Shown: positions 49,788 through 58,853, counted from the first letter of the stretch. The stretch is 64,000 nucleotides of DNA from Halopseudomonas sabulinigri (GCF_900105255.1 NZ_LT629763.1:1922001-1986000); one strand, 5' to 3'. Notes: generated by a model from the letters alone, not told the origin. Numbers and translations: made by a program.

Positions 49788-51587
49788 TCAGCCCTGCTGA
49801 CTCTGCGGCGTGACCCGCAGCACTTCTTCGATGGTGGTCAGGCCGGAGCCCACCTTTTGCGCGCCGGACAGCCGCAGGCTGTGCATGCCTTCCTTGTAGG
49901 CCTGGCGGCGCAGGGCATCCAGATCGGTATCGGCGTGAATCAGCGATTTGATGCCGTCGCTCAGCGGCATCAACTCGTACACCCCGGCGCGGCCACGGTA
50001 ACCGGTCTCGCGGCACTCGATGCAGCCCACCGGCTGCATCGCCTTGCTTGGCAACGGCGCGTTCCACGGCCTGGTCAGATCGCTCCAGCCATCTTCGTCG
50101 ATTTGCACCGGCGCCTTGCAGTGCGGGCACAGGGTGCGCACCAGGCGCTGCGCCATGACGCCCAGCACGGTGGCCTTGATCAGATAAGCCGGCACGCCCA
50201 GCTCGATCAGGCGGCTGACGGCGCTGGGCGCGTCGTTGGTGTGCAGGGTGGAGAGCACCAGGTGGCCAGTCAGCGCGGCTTGAATCGCCATTTCGGCGGT
50301 TTCCAGATCGCGTATTTCACCGATCATGATGATGTCGGGGTCCTGGCGCATCAACGCGCGAACGGCACTGGCAAAATTCAGCTCAATGTTGTGCTGCACC
50401 TGCATCTGATTGAAGCTGTCCTCGACCATCTCGATCGGGTCTTCGACGGTACAGACGTTGACCTCGGGCGTGGCCAGTTGCTTGAGCGTGGTATAGAGGG
50501 TGGTGGTCTTGCCGGAACCGGTTGGGCCGGTTACCAGCACAATGCCGTTGGGCTGCGCGACCATGTTTTGCCAGCGGCGTTGGTCTTCACTGGAAAAGCC
50601 CAGTTGGTCAAAGCTGCGCAGCAGCACGTCAGGATCAAAAATCCGCATGACCATTTTTTCGCCGAAGGCGGTCGGCAACGTCGACAGACGCAGCTCTACC
50701 TCATTGCCCTTGGGCGACTTGGTCTTCACGCGGCCGTCCTGCGGCTTGCGCTTCTCTGCCACGTTCATGCGCCCGAGGGTCTTCAGTCGGCTGACTACCG
50801 CCACCGTGACCTGCAGCGGGAACTGATAAACGGTGTGCAGCACGCCGTCGATGCGCAAGCGCACGCTGCCGGTCTCGCGGCGCGGCTCCACGTGAATATC
50901 GCTGGCACGTTGTTCAAAGGCGTATTGAAACAGCCAGTCGACAATATTCACCACGTGCGCATCGTTGGCGTCGGGCTCCTGGCTCATGCTGCCCAGGTTC
51001 AGCAGTTGTTCAAAATTGCCGACGCCGCTTTGTTTCTGATCTGTCGCGTTGGCGCCAGTGACCGAGCGGGCCAGGCGATAGAACTCTACTGTGTAGCGTT
51101 GCAGATCGGCGGGATTGGTCACCACACGCTTGATATCGCGGCGCAGCACGTGGCGCAGATTGTCCTCCCAACCGCTGACCAGCGGCTGGGCGCTGGCGAT
51201 AGTGGCCTCCCGCTCATTGACATCAACCGCCAGAATTTTGTGCCGCTGGGCAAAGGCGAAGGACATCAGCGGGGTGACCGCGGTGACGTTGATCTTGAGT
51301 GGATCAACCCGAAAGTAAGGCTGCCCGGTCTCGGCTGCGAGCCAACGGCTCAGGGTATCCAGATCCAGCTTCTTGCCGGGGCGCGCCAGATCTTCGACAT
51401 CCTGCGCAGCGATGAACTCCAGCGGGTGCAACTTGGCTGTGTCACCGACGCCTGAACGCCGCAGCGTGACCAGATGATCGAGCGTCTCGCTAGCTATACG
51501 GCCCTGCGCCAGCAGCACATTGAGAAAATCGCCCAGATCCAATGGCCGATCGCTGCCGGGAATCGCCAGGTCCGCCAGACTCTTCAT
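49788..51587 (-). CDS. Orphan GspE/PilB-family secretion ATPase
   Basis: This 599-residue protein starts MKSLADLAIPGSDRPLDLGD, with GGAGAGG before the ATG. The N-terminal T2SSE_N-like domain covers about 60-190. The ATPase core has SDIHVEPR, Walker A VTGPTGSGKTTTLY, the Asp box (CTVEDPIEMVEDSFNQMQVQ), Walker B (DIIMIGEIRDLETAE), a His box (LVLSTLHTNDAPSA) and a zinc site CPHC...CIECRETG. It is complete and should be active. No pilin, GspF or secretin genes are nearby, so it is an orphan of the type II secretion/type IV pilus ATPase family. Its last 27 codons are duplicated at 48085-48170. Confidence 0.92.
   Translation of the reverse strand: MKSLADLAIPGSDRPLDLGDFLNVLLAQGRIASETLDHLVTLRRSGVGDTAKLHPLEFIAAQDVEDLARPGKKLDLDTLSRWLAAETGQPYFRVDPLKINVTAVTPLMSFAFAQRHKILAVDVNEREATIASAQPLVSGWEDNLRHVLRRDIKRVVTNPADLQRYTVEFYRLARSVTGANATDQKQSGVGNFEQLLNLGSMSQEPDANDAHVVNIVDWLFQYAFEQRASDIHVEPRRETGSVRLRIDGVLHTVYQFPLQVTVAVVSRLKTLGRMNVAEKRKPQDGRVKTKSPKGNEVELRLSTLPTAFGEKMVMRIFDPDVLLRSFDQLGFSSEDQRRWQNMVAQPNGIVLVTGPTGSGKTTTLYTTLKQLATPEVNVCTVEDPIEMVEDSFNQMQVQHNIELNFASAVRALMRQDPDIIMIGEIRDLETAEMAIQAALTGHLVLSTLHTNDAPSAVSRLIELGVPAYLIKATVLGVMAQRLVRTLCPHCKAPVQIDEDGWSDLTRPWNAPLPSKAMQPVGCIECRETGYRGRAGVYELMPLSDGIKSLIHADTDLDALRRQAYKEGMHSLRLSGAQKVGSGLTTIEEVLRVTPQSQQG
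49790..49873 (+). repeat. 84-bp direct repeat, right copy (3' end of the intact ATPase gene)
   Basis: This copy encodes the last 27 codons of the intact GspE-type ATPase on the minus strand and differs from the left copy at four synonymous positions. The TGA stop begins exactly where the similarity ends. Confidence 0.9.
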
Positions 51588-51658
51588 ACCGCCTCTCCCC
51601 TTGATTATTCAGCTATCCCTGCTCAGTCTGGCAGCCCAGCCGCCGCCAGGCCAGCCCA

Positions 51659-53062
51659 CTACTGGTTCAGTTCGCGCCAGGCGTTGAGCTTGCGTACCCG
51701 CTGGCCCTGCTTGCGCAGCGCCGCCAACAGCAACTCGCGCTGTTCTTCGGCCACCTGGGGGTACTGTTCCAGCAGCGCTTGCAGCTTGTTCAACTCGCCG
51801 AACAAACGGTCGGGCTCGGGCACTTCCAGAAAGGAACGGAAGTTGCCGAGCAGCAGTTGCAAACGGCCAAGGCGCGGCAATTGATCCATCCATTCGCTAA
51901 CGTGATGATCAGGGTCGTTATTGTGCGGCACCCGCAACTCCTGAATTTCCTTGGCGACTGCCGCCAGCAACCAGCGCTGCAGGGTCAACGCCGCCACGCG
52001 GTCGCCGCGCGGAGGACGATTGGCTTGCCAGCGCTTGTCCAGCAGCCAGAGCCCAAGCTCGACAAAGAGCGCGCCCCACGCCGGGACCGCCACTTGCTGA
52101 TCGAACACGTCGCTGGCCTGCTGGCGCGCCGCCTCGCCATCACTGTCATCCGCCCAGCCGGCCAGCACCAGCGGCTGAAACACGGCCAGCAGTTGGTCAA
52201 ATGGCACAATGAACGGCTGCGCGGCAGAGCGCGGCAACGCCAGATCGAACACGCCAAAACAGGCCCGCAGCGCTGCCAGGTTGCCGGTCAGCTCGCGGAA
52301 CAACTTCCATTGACGGGCAAACCGATATTGCTCTGCCAAACGTTGCACGCGGCCCAGCAACTGCGTGATCAACCCCTCGATCACCCCATCAACGCTGGTA
52401 TCCGCCTGCCAGCCGGGGTTGTCCAGACGCAGCGCATAGCTGCCGGCATCAAACAATCGATAACCGCGCTCGGCCTTACTGATGTCACAGGGCATCAGTA
52501 CCTGATCACGGCACAGCTCCAGCGCCAATTCCAACAGCGCCACGGCAGGCCCCTTGCGCACCTCGAGTTCCAGCTCGCTGATGGCCTCGCGCGCGTCAGC
52601 GGCGGACACTTCGCCCAGATCTAGGGCGGCCTCAATCTCAACTTCTTCGCCTTCGCGCTCCCAGCGCAGCAGTGCGCGGGTGCGCTGAAAGTCGGTGGTA
52701 AATACCGGCTGCAGGGTGCTCTTGTCGAGTTCCGCCAGCGCCGCCGGCCAGCAGCTGTCGCCCAGCAAGCTGAAATCCAGCGTCTGCTGCTTGAGGTACC
52801 AATCCCACTCGTTGCGTTCAGACAGCCCGGCCACACTCTGGCCGCGGCTTTTCAAGGTCTGGATGATGGCGTCACCGTCGCGGCGCAGACGCAATGCCAC
52901 CTTGGCATTGGCCAGATCCCGTGCCGCGGTGTCGTAATACTGGTTGTAGAGCGTAGTGGTCTGCCAGTCATCGACCAGGCGAGCAGTCAGCAGCGGATGA
53001 GTACGCAGCGCCGCAAGCACCTCGGCACTGGCACGCAGTTTGATTTCGGTTTCTTTGCCCAT
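51659..53062 (-). CDS. CYTH and CHAD domain protein (inorganic triphosphatase-like)
   Basis: This 467-residue protein starts MGKETEIKLRASAEVLAALR, with the CYTH signature ExExK at the N-terminus (here TEIKL). The CYTH domain covers about 1-200, with ANAKVALRLRRDGDAIIQTL and the EFELEV-type ELELEVRKG. A helical CHAD domain with conserved histidines occupies about 215-460 (HNNDPDHHVSEWMDQLPRLG). CYTH enzymes hydrolyse triphosphates and CHAD domains bind polyphosphate, so a role in phosphate metabolism fits the neighbouring DUF47-Pit genes, which are divergent. Confidence 0.9.
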   Translation of the reverse strand: MGKETEIKLRASAEVLAALRTHPLLTARLVDDWQTTTLYNQYYDTAARDLANAKVALRLRRDGDAIIQTLKSRGQSVAGLSERNEWDWYLKQQTLDFSLLGDSCWPAALAELDKSTLQPVFTTDFQRTRALLRWEREGEEVEIEAALDLGEVSAADAREAISELELEVRKGPAVALLELALELCRDQVLMPCDISKAERGYRLFDAGSYALRLDNPGWQADTSVDGVIEGLITQLLGRVQRLAEQYRFARQWKLFRELTGNLAALRACFGVFDLALPRSAAQPFIVPFDQLLAVFQPLVLAGWADDSDGEAARQQASDVFDQQVAVPAWGALFVELGLWLLDKRWQANRPPRGDRVAALTLQRWLLAAVAKEIQELRVPHNNDPDHHVSEWMDQLPRLGRLQLLLGNFRSFLEVPEPDRLFGELNKLQALLEQYPQVAEEQRELLLAALRKQGQRVRKLNAWRELNQ

Positions 53063-53188
53063 TGGAATTCTCTGCCATACCGCCAGCACAGGAGCAAGCG
53101 GTAAAAATATGTTCTTTTGATGTCAGGCGGATGACGATCAGGCATGCAACACCTATACTTTGCGGCCTCAACTCCCGCTGGAGGCGCT

Positions 53189-53866
53189 ATGCCTAACAAT
53201 CCTTTTCTCAGCCTGTTCGGCCGCTCTCCCATTGGCCCGATGCAGCAACACATCGCCAAGGCACATGAGTGCGCTGCGCAGTTGATGCCCTTCATCGAAG
53301 CGGTCATCGCCAACGACTGGACGGAGGCCGAGCGCGTACAAAAACAGATCGCTCAGCTCGAACGCGACGCCGACAAATTGAAGAAAGACGTCCGCGTCCA
53401 TCTGCCCAAGAGTCTATTCCTGCCGGTACCGCGCTCGGACCTGCTGGAGCTGCTCAGTGTACAGGACAAAGTTGCCAACCGCGCCAAGGATATTGCCGGC
53501 CTGATGCTGGGTCGTCAGATGATGATTCCGGCGCCGCTGAGCGACGCCTTCAGAGCATTCGTACAACGCTCAATCGACGCTGCAGCACAGGCGTTGAAGG
53601 CCATGAACGAGCTCGACGAGCTGCTGGAAACCGGCTTCTCTGGCCGAGAAGTCACCCTGGTCGAGCGCATGATCGAAGAGCTCGACGCCATCGAACACGA
53701 TACCGACAACATGCAGATCAAGTTGCGCTCCGATCTGTACAAACTGGAGAAGGACCTGCCGCCGGTAGACGTGATGTTCCTGTATCAGATCATCGAATGG
53801 ATTGGTGATGTCGCAGACCGCGCCCAGCGCGTCGGCAACCGCCTGGAATTGCTGATGGCCCGCTAA
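53189..53866 (+). CDS. DUF47/PhoU-like phosphate transport accessory protein
   Basis: This 225-residue all-helical protein starts MPNNPFLSLFGRSPIGPMQQ, the family N-terminus (TIGR00153). GGAGG precedes the ATG; a longer frame from 53144 lacks this. Helical heptad-like stretches include AQLERDADKLKKDVRVHLPK and VERMIEELDAIEHDTDNMQI. Proteins of this group are PhoU-like and usually sit next to a Pit transporter, which starts 37 bp downstream here. It probably controls that carrier. Confidence 0.92.
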   Translation: MPNNPFLSLFGRSPIGPMQQHIAKAHECAAQLMPFIEAVIANDWTEAERVQKQIAQLERDADKLKKDVRVHLPKSLFLPVPRSDLLELLSVQDKVANRAKDIAGLMLGRQMMIPAPLSDAFRAFVQRSIDAAAQALKAMNELDELLETGFSGREVTLVERMIEELDAIEHDTDNMQIKLRSDLYKLEKDLPPVDVMFLYQIIEWIGDVADRAQRVGNRLELLMAR

Positions 53867-53903
53867 GGGCCGGCTGAACCATGCACCCAATAGAGTACTG
53901 AAT

Positions 53904-55163
53904 ATGACGCTGATTGCAGAGTACGGCACCGTCCTGCTCATTCTGGCCTGCCTCTTTGGCTTTTTCATGGCTTGGGGGGTAGGCGCCAACGATGTTGCCA
54001 ACGCCATGGGCACCTCGGTCGGCTCCCGCGCGCTGACCATCAAGCAGGCGATCCTGATCGCCATGGTTTTCGAATTCCTTGGTGCTTACCTGGCCGGCGG
54101 CTCGGTAACCCAGACCATCCGCAGTGGCATTATCGATTCCGACATGATCCCGCCGGACAAGATGGTTTTCGGCATGCTGGCAGCGCTGTTGGCCGCCGGC
54201 ACCTGGCTGTTGATCGCTTCGATCAAGGGCTGGCCGGTCTCTACCACGCACTCCATCATTGGTGCAGTGATCGGCTTTGGTGCGGTGGGTGTGTCCTTCG
54301 ATGCCGTGCACTGGAGTGGCGTAGTGCCCATCGTGTCCAGTTGGGTCATTTCCCCGGTACTGTCCGGCCTGGTCGCCTTCATGATTTTCATGAGCGTGCA
54401 CAAGCTGATTCTCAATACCGAAGACCCCTTCGCCAACGCCAAGCGCTACGTGCCCTACTACATGTTCGCCGTCGGCTTCATCGTCACCATTGTCACCCTG
54501 ACCAAGGGGCTCAAGCACGTTGGTCTGCACCTGAGCGGCTGGCAGAGCCTGGGCCTGGCGGTGCTGTTTGGCGCGGTCATCTGCGCAGTGGGTGTGCTGC
54601 TGCTCAGCCGCATCAAGGCTGACCCGGTGGCAGACAAGAGCTTTCACTTCGCCAGCGTGGAAAAGGTATTTGCCGTGCTGATGATCTTCACCGCCTGCGC
54701 CATGGCCTTTGCCCACGGCTCGAACGACGTGGCCAATGCGGTCGGCCCACTGGCGGCGATTGTCGGCGTGCTCAGCTCCGGCGGTGAAGTCGCCAGCCAG
54801 TCGACCGTACCGGGCTGGGTGTTGCTATTGGGCGGTGTGGGTATCGTAGTTGGCCTGGCCACCTACGGTTACCGAGTGATTGCCACCATCGGCCAACATA
54901 TCACCGAGCTGACCCCAAGCCGCGGCTTTGCTGCCGAGCTGGCTACCGCCACGACCGTGGTCGGCGCCTCGGCCATAGGTCTGCCGATTTCCACCACGCA
55001 CACCCTGGTGGGCGCCGTCCTGGGCGTAGGCATGGCGCGCGGTATTGGCGCACTGAACCTGCGCGTGATTGGCACCATCTTCAGTTCCTGGGTCGTCACC
55101 CTGCCCGCCGGCGCCATTCTGGCGATCGTCTACTTCTTTATCCTTTCCGGGATTTTCGGCTGA
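53904..55163 (+). CDS. pit: Low-affinity inorganic phosphate transporter (PiT/Pho4 family)
   Basis: This 419-residue inner-membrane carrier has the repeated PiT signature: GVGANDVANAMGTSVGSRAL at about residue 28 and AHGSNDVANAVGPLAAIVG near residue 270. Ten or more hydrophobic helices are visible. It takes up phosphate with metal cations and protons. The DUF47 gene upstream forms the usual pair with it. A long hairpin separates it from argE. Confidence 0.94.
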   Translation: MTLIAEYGTVLLILACLFGFFMAWGVGANDVANAMGTSVGSRALTIKQAILIAMVFEFLGAYLAGGSVTQTIRSGIIDSDMIPPDKMVFGMLAALLAAGTWLLIASIKGWPVSTTHSIIGAVIGFGAVGVSFDAVHWSGVVPIVSSWVISPVLSGLVAFMIFMSVHKLILNTEDPFANAKRYVPYYMFAVGFIVTIVTLTKGLKHVGLHLSGWQSLGLAVLFGAVICAVGVLLLSRIKADPVADKSFHFASVEKVFAVLMIFTACAMAFAHGSNDVANAVGPLAAIVGVLSSGGEVASQSTVPGWVLLLGGVGIVVGLATYGYRVIATIGQHITELTPSRGFAAELATATTVVGASAIGLPISTTHTLVGAVLGVGMARGIGALNLRVIGTIFSSWVVTLPAGAILAIVYFFILSGIFG

Positions 55164-55174
55164 CGAACGGCACT

Positions 55175-55215
55175 CGGCGGCGTAAGCTGAACTTCACTGT
55201 TCGCTTACGCCGCCG
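55175..55215 (+). terminator. Strong hairpin between pit and argE
   Basis: CGGCGGCGTAAGC (55175-55187) pairs perfectly with 55203-55215, and GAAC/GTTC extends the stem around a 6-nt loop with one bulged T. The 3' arm ends at the first base of the argE Shine-Dalgarno GGGAG (55215-55219). The tail GGGAGTTTT is only weakly terminator-like, so it may end pit transcription or affect argE translation. Confidence 0.65.
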
Positions 55216-55224
55216 GGAGTTTTC

Positions 55225-56373
55225 ATGGCTTTGCCCTCGCTTAAGGCGCAATTCGATGCGCTGCTCAAACTGCCGTCCATCAGCTGCACCCAGGACGACA
55301 TGGACCAGTCCAATCTGCCGGTCGTGCACCTGCTCGCCAGTTGGCTTGGTGATCTGGGCTTTGCCTGCGAGATCCAGCCGATTCCGGGCGAGGCCGGCAA
55401 GGCCAATCTGATTGCAACCCTGGGCAGCGGCCCCGGTGGACTGGTGATGGCCGGGCATACCGATACCGTGCCCTGCAATCCCGAGCGCTGGCAGCATGAC
55501 CCGTTCAAACTGACCGAGGCCGATGGCCGCTGGTACGGCCTGGGCAGCTGCGACATGAAGGGCTTTTTCCCGCTGATCATTGAAGCGGTGCGCGACTATG
55601 TCGATCAGCCGTTCAAACAACCCTTGATCGTGCTCGCCACCGCCGATGAAGAAAGCTCCATGAGCGGCGCCCGTGCCCTGGTCGCCAGCGGATTGCCAAA
55701 AGCGCGGCATGCGGTGATCGGCGAGCCCACCGGTCTCAAGCCGATCCGCGTGCACAAGGGCATCATGATGGAGCGTATCGACATCACCGGGCAGGCGGGT
55801 CACTCCTCCGATCCGGCGCTGGGCAACAACGCCATGGAAGCCATGCACGCCGTCATTAGCGACCTTATGACCCTGCGCAGCAGTTGGCAGAAACGCTGGA
55901 ACAACCCGCTGTTCGGCGTTCCGACGCCCACGCTCAACCTTGGCTGCATCCATGGTGGCGACAACCCCAACCGTATCTGCGCCAAATGCGCGCTGGAATT
56001 CGATATTCGCCCCCTGCCCGGCATGGACCCTGACGCGCTGCGTGCCGACATTCAGGCCCGGCTGGATCTGATTGCCGCCGAACGCCAGGTCGAGATTGTC
56101 TACGCACCGCTGTTTCCGGGTGTGCCGCCGCTGGATACCGGCGCCGACGCGCCCTTGGTCAAGGCGTGCGAAGCACTGACCGGCCACTGCGCCGGTAGCG
56201 TCGCGTTTGCCACCGAGGGGCCTTACCTGAACCAGATTGGTATGCAGACGCTGATCCTTGGGCCCGGCGACATAGACCAGGCACATCAGCCCGACGAGTT
56301 TCTGGCGATGGATCGGCTAGATCCAACCGTCGATATCCTGCGCAACCTGATCAAGCAGTTTTGTCTGCAGTAG
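55225..56373 (+). CDS. argE: Acetylornithine deacetylase
   Basis: This 382-residue M20 metallopeptidase-family enzyme removes acetate from N-acetylornithine in arginine synthesis. It has GHTDTVPCNPERWQHDPF (metal ligands), the SCDMKGFF motif, DEESSMSGAR with the catalytic glutamate, and LGPGDIDQAHQPDEF near the C-terminus. GGGAG precedes the ATG. The argA gene follows 75 bp later on the same strand, so two arginine pathway enzymes are neighbours. Confidence 0.95.
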   Translation: MALPSLKAQFDALLKLPSISCTQDDMDQSNLPVVHLLASWLGDLGFACEIQPIPGEAGKANLIATLGSGPGGLVMAGHTDTVPCNPERWQHDPFKLTEADGRWYGLGSCDMKGFFPLIIEAVRDYVDQPFKQPLIVLATADEESSMSGARALVASGLPKARHAVIGEPTGLKPIRVHKGIMMERIDITGQAGHSSDPALGNNAMEAMHAVISDLMTLRSSWQKRWNNPLFGVPTPTLNLGCIHGGDNPNRICAKCALEFDIRPLPGMDPDALRADIQARLDLIAAERQVEIVYAPLFPGVPPLDTGADAPLVKACEALTGHCAGSVAFATEGPYLNQIGMQTLILGPGDIDQAHQPDEFLAMDRLDPTVDILRNLIKQFCLQ

Positions 56374-56448
56374 ACATTTGCACCGCGGATGGCTTGAAGC
56401 CGGCCGCGCCACACTCTTTAATAGCTCTTTTGCATGGAAACGCCGCGA

Positions 56449-57732
56449 ATGCTCGATTACGTCAATTGGTTCCGCCACTCGACGCCCTACATCAACCAGC
56501 ACCGGGACTGTACCTTTGTACTGATGCTTCCCGGTGAGGGTTTGGCTCACCCCAACTTCAGCAACATCGTCCACGACATCATGCTGCTCAACAGCCTGGA
56601 TGTACGCCTGGTACTGGTGCACGGTTCACGCCCACAGATTGAAGAACGGCTGAGCGCACGCGGCATCAACTCGCGCTACCACAACGACCTGCGCATCACC
56701 GACATGGATACCCTGGCCTGCGTGACCGACGCGGTCGGCGCGTTGCGCATCGCCATCGAGGCGCAACTCTGCACCCAACAACAGGGGGCGCGGCTGCGTG
56801 TAACCAGTGGCAACCTGGTCACCGCCAAGCCCATCGGCGTGGTCGACGGTGTCGATTTTCATCACACCGGCGAGGTGCGCCGCGTTGATCGCAAGGCTAT
56901 CAGCCGGCATCTGGATGAACACGACATCGTGCTGCTTTCCAGCCTGGGCTACTCGCCCACCGGCGAGGTATTCAACCTGGCCAGTGAGGATGTAGCCACC
57001 AGTGTGGCCGCCGCTCTGGGCGCCGACAAACTGATTCTGTTCGGCGAAGACACCGGCATCCGCGACGAGCAGGGCGAACTGCTGCGCGAGCTCAAACCCA
57101 CCCGCGCCGCGCCACTGCTCGGCAAGCTGGGCAACTCGCTGCCGGGCAACCTGCTGCGCGCGGCGTGCAAGGCCTGCAACGCCGGCGTGCGGCGCTCGCA
57201 CATCGTCAGCTTTGCCGATGACGGCGCCATGCTCAACGAGCTGTTCACCCGGGACGGCAGCGGTACCCTGGTCGCCCAGGAGGCCTTTGAGCAGATTCGG
57301 AGCGCCACCATCGATGACGTCGGCGGTCTGCTGGACTTACTGCGCCCGCTGGAAGAGGCCGGCATTCTGGTACGCCGCTCACGTGAGGTACTGGAAACCG
57401 AAATCAGCCAGTTCACCCTGGTCGAACGCGACGGCACCATCATCGGCTGCGCCGCACTCTACCCGCTCGAGGGCTCTACCAGCGCCGAGCTCGCCTGCGT
57501 CGCCATCGACCCCAATTACCGTCAAGGTGGTCGCGGCGACCAGTTGCTGCAGCACATCGAGAGTCAAGCCCGCAGCCTGAAGATCGACACCCTGTTCGTG
57601 CTTACCACGCGCACTGCGCACTGGTTCCGCGAACGCGGCTTTGTGCCCAGCAGCGTAGAGCGCCTGCCCGCCAAGCGTGCCGAGCTGTATAACTACCAAC
57701 GTAATTCCAAGGTGTTCGAGAAGGCGCTATAA
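56449..57732 (+). CDS. argA: N-acetylglutamate synthase
   Basis: This 427-residue enzyme makes N-acetylglutamate, the first step of arginine synthesis. An amino acid kinase-like domain covers about 1-290 (MLDYVNWFRHSTPYINQHRD, LVLVHGSRPQIEERLSARGI). A GNAT acetyltransferase domain is at about 290-427 (LACVAIDPNYRQGGRGDQLL, FVLTTRTAHWFRERGFVPSS). The start at 56449 fits the Pseudomonas ArgA N-terminus; an ATG five codons upstream is also in frame. This kinase-plus-GNAT type is the arginine-inhibited form. Confidence 0.94.
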   Translation: MLDYVNWFRHSTPYINQHRDCTFVLMLPGEGLAHPNFSNIVHDIMLLNSLDVRLVLVHGSRPQIEERLSARGINSRYHNDLRITDMDTLACVTDAVGALRIAIEAQLCTQQQGARLRVTSGNLVTAKPIGVVDGVDFHHTGEVRRVDRKAISRHLDEHDIVLLSSLGYSPTGEVFNLASEDVATSVAAALGADKLILFGEDTGIRDEQGELLRELKPTRAAPLLGKLGNSLPGNLLRAACKACNAGVRRSHIVSFADDGAMLNELFTRDGSGTLVAQEAFEQIRSATIDDVGGLLDLLRPLEEAGILVRRSREVLETEISQFTLVERDGTIIGCAALYPLEGSTSAELACVAIDPNYRQGGRGDQLLQHIESQARSLKIDTLFVLTTRTAHWFRERGFVPSSVERLPAKRAELYNYQRNSKVFEKAL

Positions 57733-57761
57733 GCAACGCAGGTTGCCTGTCAAACGGCAGG

Positions 57762-58853
57762 TCACCTGGTCACGTTCTGGGTCTTGAGGCCAGGCACTTT
57801 ACCATTCGACTGCCGCACCGCCCTGCGCATGCTTGAAGCCGAGGAGAATCCCGACAACTCGGCAATGTCATCGACTCTCAGACTGGATGCCTGCAGATGA
57901 TGCAGCGCAAAGGCTACACGTACTTCCTGCAGAATCTGTCGAAAGCTGGAATGCTCCTGTCCCAGCCTGCGTGCCAGGGCTCGCGGAGTCAGCCGCAGGG
58001 CCTGGGCACACGCCGCCAAAGTGAGGGGTTGTTCCTGATAGTCGCGCGAGCCCATCAACTGCAAACGCCGATTGAATCGCTGAGTCAGCTGGCTGCGCAC
58101 GGCAGCCGTGGTGGTGGGCTCCAGACCAGCTGCCTGCAGGTCCAGCTCGCAGCGCGCAATCAGTTCGCGAAAGGCCGCCTGCCGAGTCAAGCGGAAGGGC
58201 TCGATGCGAAATCGCCGGTTGACCACCACGGCGTTGCGCTTGGCGGCAAAACGCACGCTGGCGCAGGGCAACTCGTTATACAGCTGCGCGTGCGGCGGTG
58301 ACACACAGGTCAGCTCCACATGCACCTGGGTATCCGGCACCTGATGATTGCCGCACGCGACGCACAGACGCAGCGTGGTCGCCAGGCGAAAGTCCAGTTC
58401 AAACTGTTCAACGCTCCTTTCGTCCGCTTCGGGGGGCGGGAAGCAACGCAACGGAAAGACAAAGCGATCATCACGATCAATGAAACCGACGGGTCTGCCG
58501 GCTGTAACGGTATAGAAAGGTTGCGCAATCATCTGATAGCGCATGAAGGCTTCTGCCGCCTCACTCAGGCTTGGGCTGCAATGCACCACATAGCCGATCA
58601 GACCAAAATGACTCCAATCGACCTGCATACCTATGCTCAACCCGGGGGCGGGGTGATCAGTCAGACGTAAACCATTGCGCAGCAGACGGTATTGCTGCCC
58701 ATAGGAAATACGCACCGCGGGATCGGCAAACATACCGGGGTCAATCCCGGTGCCGGCCAACAGCGCCGGCATGGACACACCCAGCTGCACGAATCCCTCG
58801 ATAAAACCCAGGGGATTCAAATGCAACGGGATGACCTTACTGTTGAACTCCAC
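57762..58853 (-). CDS. AraC-family regulator with Arabinose_bd (OruR-like) N-terminal domain
   Basis: This protein of about 363 residues has an N-terminal ligand-binding-like domain (about 1-200; HLNPLGFIEGFVQLGVSMPA, DHPAPGLSIGMQVDWSHFGL). A C-terminal AraC HTH pair follows (LTLAACAQALRLTPRALARR, VDDIAELSGFSSASSMRRAV). The GTG at 58853 has GAGG seven bases upstream; a GTG 14 codons earlier is possible but lacks this. It lies downstream of a carboxylesterase gene on the same strand and may control it. The effector is unknown. Confidence 0.88.
   Translation of the reverse strand: MEFNSKVIPLHLNPLGFIEGFVQLGVSMPALLAGTGIDPGMFADPAVRISYGQQYRLLRNGLRLTDHPAPGLSIGMQVDWSHFGLIGYVVHCSPSLSEAAEAFMRYQMIAQPFYTVTAGRPVGFIDRDDRFVFPLRCFPPPEADERSVEQFELDFRLATTLRLCVACGNHQVPDTQVHVELTCVSPPHAQLYNELPCASVRFAAKRNAVVVNRRFRIEPFRLTRQAAFRELIARCELDLQAAGLEPTTTAAVRSQLTQRFNRRLQLMGSRDYQEQPLTLAACAQALRLTPRALARRLGQEHSSFRQILQEVRVAFALHHLQASSLRVDDIAELSGFSSASSMRRAVRQSNGKVPGLKTQNVTR

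Larger units (their letters stand above)
48171..49789. mobile_element. Accessory insert at the 3' end of the GspE-type ATPase gene
   Basis: About 1.6 kb is bounded by the two near-identical copies of the ATPase gene end (48087-48170 and 49790-49873). It is visibly less GC-rich than the flanks and carries a protease gene and a small membrane-protein gene, both on the minus strand. Three small hairpins are clustered at its left end (48172-48234). There is no integrase, transposase or terminal inverted repeat, so calling it mobile is an inference from the duplicated gene end. It could be a decayed or trans-mobilised element. Confidence 0.55.

Noticed and set aside
49857-51455. A 532-codon open frame antisense to the secretion ATPase gene
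   Set aside because: It is the complement of strongly conserved ATPase motifs and has no independent support.
53062-53188. Possible Pho box upstream of the DUF47-pit genes
   Set aside because: The TGTCA-like segments do not form the required spaced direct repeats.
55138-56286. A 382-codon open frame antisense to argE
   Set aside because: It is a reverse-frame shadow of a complete enzyme gene and lacks any family signature.
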